A stretch of DNA of 5,024 bases from Acidimicrobiia bacterium (lineage in GTDB: Bacteria; Actinomycetota; Acidimicrobiia; Acidimicrobiales; Ilumatobacteraceae): NCBI GenBank assembly GCA_013821025.1, contig JACDHN010000227.1, forward strand, positions 1 to 5,024, read 5' to 3'. This document shows positions 1 through 5,024 of this stretch, piece after piece. Position 1 is the stretch's first letter. Each line of letters begins with the position of its first letter. A program made the translations under genes and the position numbers. Under the pieces are notes generated by a model. That model searched no databases, was not told where the DNA came from, and was given only the letters and a program-made list of their open reading frames with translations.

Positions 1-518
1 CCTCCCAGTCGATGTCACGCCGTCGGCGTATGGCGCACAGCTCGACGCGACGGATCCCGGTCGTCGCAGCGACGAGGATCGCTCTGGCGTACTCGGGACG
101 CTTCGACTGCTCGGCGGCGTCGATCAACCTGCGCACATCATCGGGCGTCGGGACAACCGGCGCCGTGTTCGGCAACGACGGCGGCTCCGCCCACTGCGCC
201 GGGTTCGAATCACCACCCCCATCGGCACGCTTGTGTGAACATCGACGACAGGCAGGCGTGGATCTGGTACACGCTTCGCGCCGACAGGCCCCTGGCTTGA
301 TGAGCGCCGTACAGGTCGGTGAGCATCTTCGTGTTCACCTTCGTCACGGCGAGCTTGCCGAGGGTCGGGCGGATGTTGCGCTCGTAGACCCGCTCGTACC
401 CGTAGACCGTGTTCGGTGAGCGGCCCTTGCGTCGCAGCTCAACGATCCACTCCGCGTAGAGGTGATCGACCGATCCGGATCTGTGTTGGATCTGTGTTGG
501 ATGACGCGCCAGTCCGGG
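1..518 (-). pseudogene. Tyrosine recombinase (phage/island integrase), frameshifted, 5'-truncated, continues past window edge
   Basis: Reading the minus strand from about 478 to 213 gives a core-binding (SAM-like) integrase domain, with stretches such as HLYAEWIVELRRKGRSPNT, RPTLGKLAV and SARSVYQIHACLSSMF, ending in CRWGW followed by TGA at 212-210. A different frame then resumes at once with SNPAQW, TPDDVRRLIDAAEQ and TTGIRRVELCAIRR, which is the start of the catalytic domain with its first catalytic Arg (in TGIR), and stays open to position 1. The expected junction W-G-W-x-D-S-N-P suggests a net loss of 2 bases near 209-214. Upstream, the frame meets a TGA at 521-519 with no ATG, GTG or TTG before the homology begins, so the N-terminus is also lost. 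One extra codon seems present in the Arg-rich segment just after ELCAI, where integrases usually read like ELCALRW. The remaining catalytic residues (R, H, Y) would lie outside the window. The gene starts next to the 3' end of a tRNA, the usual place for such integrases. Identity is firm; a sequencing error at the frameshift cannot be excluded. Confidence 0.82.
477..502. repeat. 11-bp tandem direct repeat (2.4 copies) between integrase remnant and tRNA
   Basis: The + strand shows the unit GGATCTGTGTT twice (477-487 and 488-498), followed by a partial third copy GGAT (499-502). It sits at the 5' end of the integrase remnant, about 50 bp from the 3' end of the CAT tRNA. Short direct repeats of about this size next to an integrase can be arm-type Int binding sites, but two perfect copies could also come from simple replication slippage. 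The repeat is directly visible; its role is inferred. Confidence 0.7.
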
Positions 519-553
519 TCATCTGGAGGCGTGAAATCCCTGCTAGATGTGGG

Positions 554-626
554 TAGGGCGGGTGGGGATCGAACCCACGACCCGGGGATTATGAGTCCCT
601 TGCTCTGACCACTGAGCTACCGCCCT
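554..626 (-). tRNA. tRNA with CAT anticodon (elongator Met, or Ile2 with lysidine)
   Basis: A 73-nt cloverleaf without encoded CCA. The acceptor stem AGGGCGG/CCGCCCT is perfect (626-620 with 561-555). The D-stem is GCTC/GAGC, the T-stem GTGGG/CCCAC with loop TTCGATC, and the discriminator is A (554). The anticodon loop CTCATAA puts CAT at 593-591. It is not the initiator: bases 1 and 72 are paired, D-stem position 11 is C, and the three G-C pairs of the anticodon stem do not abut the loop, where an A-T pair sits instead. The anticodon stem has an A27-C43 mismatch. Elongator Met and the lysidine-modified Ile2 tRNA share this anticodon in DNA, and the D-arm and anticodon arm look somewhat Ile2-like, so the amino acid is left open. 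It lies 15 bp behind tRNA-Asn and is probably cotranscribed with it. Confidence 0.95.
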
Positions 627-641
627 CGGACAGGGTCCTCG

Positions 642-714
642 CTCCGGGGGTGGGGCTCGAACCCACGACAATCGGTTTAACAGACCGACGCTCTACCAGC
701 TGAGCTACCCCGGA
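642..714 (-). tRNA. tRNA-Asn(GTT)
   Basis: A complete 73-nt cloverleaf. The acceptor stem is TCCGGGG/CCCCGGA (714-708 with 649-643), the D-stem GCTC/GAGC, and the anticodon stem TCGGT/ACCGA with loop CTGTTAA, so the anticodon is GTT at 681-679. The T-stem is GTGGG/CCCAC with loop TTCGAGC. The discriminator is G (642), as expected for Asn. CCA is not encoded. Its first ten bases overlap the 3' end of the upstream HTH gene, whose TAG stop is bases 8-10 of this tRNA. It is followed after 15 bp by the CAT tRNA. Confidence 0.97.
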
Positions 715-1355
715 AGGGCATCCGTCGACGATAGCGCCCGGACGAGACCCATCACACGTCGATGAGTGGAGCTGCAGTTGTACGTCACGCCGGGGCATCC
801 GAGAGGGTGTCTCGTGCTTCTGATCGTGGAATCGGGCACCGCTCGGTAGGGAGTACGAAACTGCGATCGCGGGATTCGCAACAGCTCACTCCAGAAGTGC
901 TCGGCCGCCTCCAGGTCGAGGCCCTCGTGCAGGTAGAGGCGAACACGCAGCCGCACCTCGTCGACCTCGAAGTGCCGTCGCAGCCATGTGACGAACAGTG
1001 CCAGCAAACGTGGATCAGTGTTTGCCATGCCTGCCTGCCCGTCGCGCTTGAAACCCTCACCGGCATACAGGGCGGCGCCGACGATGAGGAACTCTCGATC
1101 GCTCATTCGACCGATCTCCGTGGCTCCCTCGGCGTCCAGACGGTCGATCTCGGCGAGCTTGCGGACGAGGAGGCTGCTGGGCCGCGGCGGGCGCGTTCGA
1201 CGTCTCGGGTTGGGGACGAAGTCGACGTCACGGACCCATACGGAAACCGACGACTTCGAGACTCCGAGCTCGGCGGCGATGTCCTTGAGGGTCCAGGCTT
1301 CGGCGCGCAGCTTCCTGGCACGATGCCGTTCGGTCACCTTGCCGCCGTACCCCAT
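705..1355 (-). CDS. HTH protein with LAGLIDADG-like C-terminal region, function unknown
   Basis: A predicted protein of 216 aa from the ATG at 1355. A GTG at 1382 in the same frame would add 9 residues. I prefer the ATG because MGYGGKV fits the N-terminus I remember for actinobacterial relatives; neither start has a convincing Shine-Dalgarno. Residues about 8-42 form a helix-turn-helix of the resolvase/Xre-like kind (TLKDIAAELGVSKSSVSVWV). A basic Arg/Pro-rich linker (about 48-60) follows. The helix FLIVGAALYAGEG (89-101, acidic E100) then precedes N112-T-D-P and an alternating helix-strand-strand-helix pattern (LLALFVTWLRRHF, VRLRVRLYLHEG, AAEHFWSELL), which resembles one LAGLIDADG half domain. 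The tail HPLGC...YNC carries two Cys (187, 194). DNA binding is likely from the HTH; nuclease activity is only a structural guess. The gene lies 16-43 bp behind rpoD on the same strand, so it may be cotranscribed, and it ends inside tRNA-Asn. Confidence 0.85.
   Translation of the reverse strand: MGYGGKVTERHRARKLRAEAWTLKDIAAELGVSKSSVSVWVRDVDFVPNPRRRTRPPRPSSLLVRKLAEIDRLDAEGATEIGRMSDREFLIVGAALYAGEGFKRDGQAGMANTDPRLLALFVTWLRRHFEVDEVRLRVRLYLHEGLDLEAAEHFWSELLRIPRSQFRTPYRAVPDSTIRSTRHPLGCPGVTYNCSSTHRRVMGLVRALSSTDALPG
728..733 (-). promoter_or_regulatory. Candidate -10 element for the tRNA-Asn/tRNA-CAT pair
   Basis: On the minus strand TATCGT, a TANNNT-type -10, lies 13 nt before the first base of tRNA-Asn, a reasonable distance for a short 5' leader. 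No good -35 is visible at 16-18 nt spacing. The element is inside the last codons of the HTH gene (Leu-Ser-Ser). If it is not real, the tRNAs must depend on read-through from upstream. Confidence 0.25.
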
Positions 1356-1398
1356 CGGATCATCATGACCATGGGGTGTCACAGCGCCGACAGCGAGC

Positions 1399-2766
1399 TC
1401 ACTCCATCTCGAGGAACTCGCGTAGGCGTTGGGCCCGCATCGGCTGGCGCAGCTTGGCCAGCGTCTTGACCTCGATCTGGCGGATGCGCTCTCTGGTCAC
1501 CCCGAACGCCTTGCCCACCTCCTCGAGGGTCTGGGCCCTGCTGCCGTCGAGCCCGAAGCGCATCCGGACGATCTCCTGCTCCCTGGGGCTGAGGTCATCG
1601 AGCACGTCGCCCACCACCTGGGCGAGCATCGCTCTCGTGGCGGCGTCGGACGGCTCGTCGGCTGACTCGTCCTGGATGAAGTCACCCAGGATCGAGGCGT
1701 CCTCGTCACCGACCGGCGAGTCGAGCGACAGCGGGTCGAGCGACATGCGCAGCAGCTCCCGCACCCGGTCGGCGTCGATCTGCAGGTTGCGGGCCAGCTC
1801 GTCAACGGTCGGCTCGCGCTCCAACTCCTGGTGGAGCTGGCGGCGGGCTCTCGTGACTCGGTTCATGTGCTCCACCATGTGCACTGGGATCCGGATCGTG
1901 CGCGACTGGTCGGCGATCGATCGGGTGATGGCCTGGCGGATCCACCACGTGGCGTACGTGGAGAACTTGAACCCCTTGGTGTGATCGAACTTGTCGACTG
2001 CCCGCATCAGACCCAGATTGCCTTCCTGGATCAGATCGAGCAGATGCATTCCTCGGCCCGAGTAGCGCTTGGCGATGCTGACCACGAGGCGCAGGTTGGC
2101 CTGTGTCAGCTCGCTCTTGGCCTTCTCTCCACGCGCCACGTCGCGGTTGAAGCGACGAGCATCGGCACCGCGGATGCGGCCGCCCTCCAGGCGTGCCGTG
2201 GCGCTGTGCCCCGCCTCGATCATCTTTGCCAGGCGGCGCTCGTCCTCACCCGAGAGCAGGTCCACCTGACCGATCGCCCGCAGGTACATCCGCACGCTGT
2301 CGGAGCTCGAGCTGTCGACACGGACGGTGCGCGCACCCCTGCGGCGCCCACGGCGGCGGGCGGACAACCACTCGTCGGCGGCGAGGTCGGCAGGTGCCAG
2401 GACGTCAGGGAGGACCTCGGGATCGTCGCCGGCAATGAGATCCCTGGCAAGCTCGCCGGTGGCCTCGTCATCGACCAGGTCGTCGACGCCGGTGTCGACC
2501 TCCTCGATGCTCTCGTCGACCACAATGCCCTCTTTGGCCAGCGACTGCTGCACCACCTGCAACACGTCACCGGTCAACTCCACGTCGCGAAGCACAGCCG
2601 ACACCTCGTCGGCGTAGAGCGATCCAGCGGCACGACCCTTGGCGAGCAGCAGCCGCCACTCGTCCCCATCGATCTGGGGGTACGGAGGGTCATCGGAGGC
2701 GTCGTGAACCACATTCGTTGCGGCCACTTCGGTCATCGGCCGTGTGCCGTTGTCATTGTCCCCCAA
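1399..2766 (-). CDS. rpoD: RNA polymerase primary sigma factor (sigma-70, RpoD/SigA)
   Basis: A 455-aa housekeeping sigma factor that directs RNA polymerase to -10/-35 promoters. Region 1.1-like sequence lies at about 36-85, an acidic stretch at 84-132 and a very basic patch at 136-146 (ARRRGRRRGAR). Region 1.2 is at about 152-186 (DSVRMYLRAIGQVDLL). Region 2 is at about 219-299, with the core-binding and -10-melting signature DLIQEGNLGLMRAVDKFD and KFSTYATWWIRQAI. Region 3 is at about 300-367 and region 4 at about 390-445, with the -35-binding HTH GVTRERIRQIEVKTLAKLR. Having region 1.1 and intact regions 2.1-4.2 marks it as the primary, group 1 factor. The start is TTG at 2766, chosen because GGAGGA lies 8 nt upstream; the in-frame ATG at 2736 has no Shine-Dalgarno. 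It overlaps the end of dnaG by 14 bp, which suggests translational coupling. Confidence 0.97.
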   Translation of the reverse strand: MGDNDNGTRPMTEVAATNVVHDASDDPPYPQIDGDEWRLLLAKGRAAGSLYADEVSAVLRDVELTGDVLQVVQQSLAKEGIVVDESIEEVDTGVDDLVDDEATGELARDLIAGDDPEVLPDVLAPADLAADEWLSARRRGRRRGARTVRVDSSSSDSVRMYLRAIGQVDLLSGEDERRLAKMIEAGHSATARLEGGRIRGADARRFNRDVARGEKAKSELTQANLRLVVSIAKRYSGRGMHLLDLIQEGNLGLMRAVDKFDHTKGFKFSTYATWWIRQAITRSIADQSRTIRIPVHMVEHMNRVTRARRQLHQELEREPTVDELARNLQIDADRVRELLRMSLDPLSLDSPVGDEDASILGDFIQDESADEPSDAATRAMLAQVVGDVLDDLSPREQEIVRMRFGLDGSRAQTLEEVGKAFGVTRERIRQIEVKTLAKLRQPMRAQRLREFLEME

Positions 2767-4510
2767 CCCGGTATTCCTCCGTCCCGTTGCGTAGCCAACC
2801 TAGCAACCACTCAGCAGCGCCGAACCCCTGATTGGGATCGGGCAGCTCTTCCAGGCGCAACATGGCTTCCTTGTCGGTGCGGATGCGCTCGGCATCGTCC
2901 GTGGACCCGTGCGTGGCCAGCCGACGGCGCACTGCCGACGAGATCAGGTTCTTGGCCTCCGTACCAGGATCGATGTCGAGATCGGCAACCGCGGCGCGCT
3001 CGAGCACCTCGCGCGCACCCGGATCGATGCGCTCGATAGCCATCGTCAAGTTGCCGTCGGCCTCGGCCAGGGCCAGGAACGCTCGGCGGTGCGCGTCGTC
3101 AGGAAACAGTTCCTCGATCAACCATTCGGCGATCGAGTTCCAGTCGGTGGCCAGGGCGACGATGGCGGCGAACTCGGCGTGCTCCATCGACGTGCGCGCC
3201 GCCCGGCGGGGCACGGGCACCGACGGCGACCTCGTCCGGCGCACGGCGAGCGCCACCAGATCGCTGACCGGAAGGCCGATCTCGCTGGCCACCTCGCCGG
3301 CGTACAGCTTGCGCACGTTCACGTCGGGATGCTCGTTCACGATCTGCATGGCACGCTCGGCCCGCCTGGCTCTGGCCTCTGGACTGGTGCCTCCTCCGGC
3401 CTCCAGCGCCCTCCGCAGCCGGAACCCGAGGAACGGCGTCGCCTGGTCCACCGAAGCCGCCAGTGCGCTGGGGTCGCGCCCGGCCAGGTCGCCAGGATCG
3501 AGCCCCGACGGCAGGCTCGCCACGGACACCTCGATGTCATAGCGCTGCTCCCATTCGTAGAACCGCTCGGCGGCGCCCTGGCCGGCGGCGTCGGCGTCGA
3601 ACGCCAACACGATGCGGTTGGCGTAGCGCTTCAGCAACCGCACGTGCTCCTCCGTGAACGCTGTCCCACACGTTGCCACGGCTCTCTTGACGCCAGCTCG
3701 GAAGAACCCGATGACGTCCGTGTAACCCTCGGACACGACCACCTGGTTGGTAGTCGAGATCTCCGGCTTCGCCCAGTTCAGCCCGTACAACGTGCGCGAC
3801 TTGGAGTAGATCTCGGTCTCGGGTGAGTTCTTGTACTTGGCCGGGTCCTGCGATCCCGGCAGCACCCGCCCGCCCAACGCCACGGCCTCACCGCTGTCGG
3901 AGAAGATCGGAAACACGATGCGGGCCCGCAGCGAGTCCTGGAGGCGATTCCTGCTGTTCTTGAACCCCAGCCCGGTGGCCTGCAGCGCCTCGGCGTCGAT
4001 GCCGGAGTTGCGGCTCAGCTCGTCCCACGAGTCAGGCGCCCAGCCCAGCTTGAAGGCCCTTGCCTCGTCACCGCCCAGCCCCCTGGACCGCAGGTAGTCG
4101 CGGGCCTGGCGGGCGTCCGGATCGTTGAGCAGGCGCTGGTGATACCACTCGACGGCGGCGTCCATCGCCGCCACGAGGCGTTTGCGCCGCGCCCGCTGCT
4201 TCGTCTGGCCCGTGGTCGTGTAGTTGAGCGTGATACGAGCCCTGCCAGCCAGAGACTCCACTGCGCCGACGAAGTCCACGTGCTCCACCGCCTGCACGAA
4301 GCTGAACACGTCGCCGGCGGCGTCGCAGCCGAAGCACTTGTAGCGCCCTGTCTCCTCGCGCACGTTGAAGCTCGGTGTCTTCTCGGCATGGAACGGGCAC
4401 AAGCCGACGAAGTTGCGGCCCGTCTTGCGCATCGAGACGTGCTCTTGGACCACATCGACGATCGAGACCGTCGAGCGGATGCGCTCGATGTCGTCATCCG
4501 AGATCGCCAT
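2753..4510 (-). CDS. dnaG: DNA primase DnaG
   Basis: A 585-aa primase that makes RNA primers at the replication fork, working with the DnaB helicase. The N-terminal CHC2 zinc-binding domain shows C38, H41, C59 and C62 (LCPFHAEKTPSFNV, YKCFGCDAAGDVF). The catalytic N-terminal lobe runs over about 120-250, with LRARIVFPIF and GGRVL...KYKNSPET. The TOPRIM domain follows with the metal-binding acids E261 (VSEGYTDV), D305 and D307 (LAFDADAAG). The C-terminal part from about 400 is poorly conserved, as is usual for the helicase-interacting region; its helical make-up (EEL...LALAEADG, WLLGWLR) fits. Overall length is normal. The ATG at 4510 starts the standard MAISDDDIERIR N-terminus. No Shine-Dalgarno is visible before it, and a hairpin ends 4 nt upstream. 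It overlaps rpoD by 14 bp and follows a terC-family gene by 45 bp on the same strand. Confidence 0.98.
   Translation of the reverse strand: MAISDDDIERIRSTVSIVDVVQEHVSMRKTGRNFVGLCPFHAEKTPSFNVREETGRYKCFGCDAAGDVFSFVQAVEHVDFVGAVESLAGRARITLNYTTTGQTKQRARRKRLVAAMDAAVEWYHQRLLNDPDARQARDYLRSRGLGGDEARAFKLGWAPDSWDELSRNSGIDAEALQATGLGFKNSRNRLQDSLRARIVFPIFSDSGEAVALGGRVLPGSQDPAKYKNSPETEIYSKSRTLYGLNWAKPEISTTNQVVVSEGYTDVIGFFRAGVKRAVATCGTAFTEEHVRLLKRYANRIVLAFDADAAGQGAAERFYEWEQRYDIEVSVASLPSGLDPGDLAGRDPSALAASVDQATPFLGFRLRRALEAGGGTSPEARARRAERAMQIVNEHPDVNVRKLYAGEVASEIGLPVSDLVALAVRRTRSPSVPVPRRAARTSMEHAEFAAIVALATDWNSIAEWLIEELFPDDAHRRAFLALAEADGNLTMAIERIDPGAREVLERAAVADLDIDPGTEAKNLISSAVRRRLATHGSTDDAERIRTDKEAMLRLEELPDPNQGFGAAEWLLGWLRNGTEEYRVGGQ
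2775..2780 (-). promoter_or_regulatory. Ribosome binding site for rpoD, inside dnaG
   Basis: GGAGGA on the minus strand, 8 nt before TTG (2766), is a near-perfect Shine-Dalgarno. It lies in the final dnaG codons, about 20 nt before the dnaG stop (2755-2753). It decides the rpoD start in favour of TTG and fits coupled translation from dnaG into rpoD. Confidence 0.75.
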
Positions 4511-4514
4511 GTTC

Positions 4515-4535
4515 GGGCCACACTACCGGTGGCCC
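4515..4535 (-). promoter_or_regulatory. 7-bp perfect hairpin directly upstream of the dnaG start
   Basis: GGGCCAC (4515-4521) and GTGGCCC (4529-4535) pair perfectly around a 7-nt loop, between the terC-family stop (4558-4556) and the dnaG ATG (4510-4508), leaving only 4 nt before the ATG. No U-tract follows, so it is not a classical intrinsic terminator. The minus strand of its loop and stem also reads TAGTGT (4525-4520), a TANNNT-type -10 that would place a start site at or just before the ATG; no clear -35 accompanies it. The structure is visible, but its role as attenuator, translation control or chance GC palindrome is open. Confidence 0.45.
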
Positions 4536-4555
4536 CGGGCAGCGCCGAGAGACGG

Positions 4556-5024
4556 TCAGTGGCGGTCGGCGGGACTCGATTCGGCCGAGGCCGGAGTGTG
4601 CGGCGCGGCGCTGTCTTCTGTGTCTGGCGCGTCGCCTTCGGCCGGATCCGAAGGCTCGGCGGCGTCGGGGAAACCCTCGAACTCATCGTCGCTGGGCGCG
4701 TCGTCACCTCGTGGGTTGTCGACGAGGAATGAGGCCACGATCGCCACTGTCAGGACCAGAGCGATGACACCGAGCGAAAGCGGCGTCGAGATGTGGTAGT
4801 CGAACGCCTCGGAGACGATCATCTTCACACCGACGAACGCCAGGATGACAGCCAGGCCCTCCTGAAGGTACTCGAAACGAGCGTGCATGTCGGCGAGCAG
4901 GAAGTACAGCGCTCGTAGACCAAGGATGGCGAAGGCGTTGGAGCTGAAGATGATGAACGGCTCGTTGCTCACGGCGAGCACGGCCGGGACGGAGTCGACG
5001 GCGAAGATCACGTCGGTACCCTCG
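4556..5024 (-). CDS. TerC/Alx-family integral membrane protein, C-terminal part (partial)
   Basis: The last 155 residues of a protein whose N-terminus lies beyond the right edge; the frame is open to the window end, so the apparent GTG start at 5011 is an internal Val. The visible part opens with EGTDVIFAVDSVPAV, the TerC-family signature with its conserved acidic residues in a membrane helix. Then come SNAFAILGLRALYFLL, LQEGLAVILAFVGVKMIV and a final membrane helix SLGVIALVLTVAIVASFLV. The family is linked to tellurium resistance (TerC) and to manganese export (Alx/MntY-like); for a lone chromosomal gene without other ter genes in view, metal-ion homeostasis is the likelier role, but this is inference. 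After the last helix comes a soluble tail of about 50 residues, rich in Asp, Glu, Ser, Ala and Pro and likely disordered. It may be the first gene of the transcript that continues into dnaG. Confidence 0.93.
   Translation of the reverse strand, partial: EGTDVIFAVDSVPAVLAVSNEPFIIFSSNAFAILGLRALYFLLADMHARFEYLQEGLAVILAFVGVKMIVSEAFDYHISTPLSLGVIALVLTVAIVASFLVDNPRGDDAPSDDEFEGFPDAAEPSDPAEGDAPDTEDSAAPHTPASAESSPADRH

Noticed and set aside
199..219. Plus-strand GGGTTCGAAT resembling a tRNA T-arm, as a possible att or tRNA fragment
   Set aside because: The flanking bases do not pair as a T-stem and it falls in the integrase coding sequence (Ser-Asn-Pro); coincidence is likelier.
12..419. 135-codon plus-strand frame over the integrase region
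   Set aside because: It is antisense to the integrase remnant, which shows real domain similarity; the plus-strand product has no recognisable features.
500..523. Hairpin GATGAC/GTCATC below the CAT tRNA as a terminator
   Set aside because: Only 6 bp around a 12-nt loop and no U-tract on the minus strand; too weak to call as the tRNA terminator.
589..798. 69-codon minus-strand frame with GVAQLVE and VVGSSPTPG stretches
   Set aside because: These stretches are the typical false translation of tRNA genes; the frame spans tRNA-Asn and part of the CAT tRNA and is not a protein gene.
1380..1401. Possible terminator between rpoD and the HTH gene
   Set aside because: No inverted repeat with a U-run is visible in the short gap, so cotranscription is not excluded.
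762..1469. 235-codon plus-strand frame opposite the HTH gene
   Set aside because: No domain is recognisable, and the minus-strand frame shows an HTH and a coherent fold pattern, so this is a shadow.
1831..3039. 402-codon plus-strand frame across rpoD and the end of dnaG
   Set aside because: Long open antisense frames are common in high-GC DNA; it lies wholly opposite two firmly identified genes.

Overview
The window reads as high-GC chromosomal DNA from an actinobacterium. I lean towards Acidimicrobiia or a related uncultured lineage, from the GC-rich codon use, the style of the primary sigma factor and the small HTH protein. The genus cannot be fixed from this sequence. Every supported gene lies on the minus strand, so the biological reading order runs from high to low coordinates.

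Core block (5024 to 1399): the C-terminal part of a TerC/Alx-family membrane protein enters from the right edge. DNA primase (dnaG) follows after a 45-bp gap that holds a perfect 7-bp hairpin next to the dnaG start. The primary sigma factor (rpoD/sigA) overlaps the dnaG 3' end by 14 bp. Its TTG start is served by a strong Shine-Dalgarno sequence inside dnaG, so the two genes look translationally coupled. This is the dnaG-rpoD pair of the classical macromolecular-synthesis arrangement, with terC in the upstream position.

HTH-tRNA block (1382 to 554): just downstream of rpoD is a small protein with an N-terminal helix-turn-helix and a C-terminal region that resembles a single LAGLIDADG-type half domain. 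Its last codons run into the tRNA-Asn(GTT) gene, and its TAG stop codon is made of the tRNA's own U8-A9-G10. A second tRNA with a CAT anticodon (elongator Met or lysidine-type Ile2) lies 15 bp further on.

Accessory edge (518 to 1): below the tRNAs is a degraded tyrosine recombinase (phage or island integrase). It has no recognisable start, carries a frameshift between its core-binding and catalytic domains, and runs off the window. An 11-bp tandem repeat sits between it and the tRNA pair. This suggests that the tRNA pair served as an integration site, and that an island or its remnant lies beyond the left edge.

The most interesting points are the shared stop codon/tRNA overlap, which would make HTH mRNA and mature tRNA-Asn mutually exclusive products of one transcript; the unusual HTH plus LAGLIDADG-like protein; and the decayed integrase beside the tRNAs. 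I saw no CRISPR array, insertion sequence or clearly new multi-gene system.
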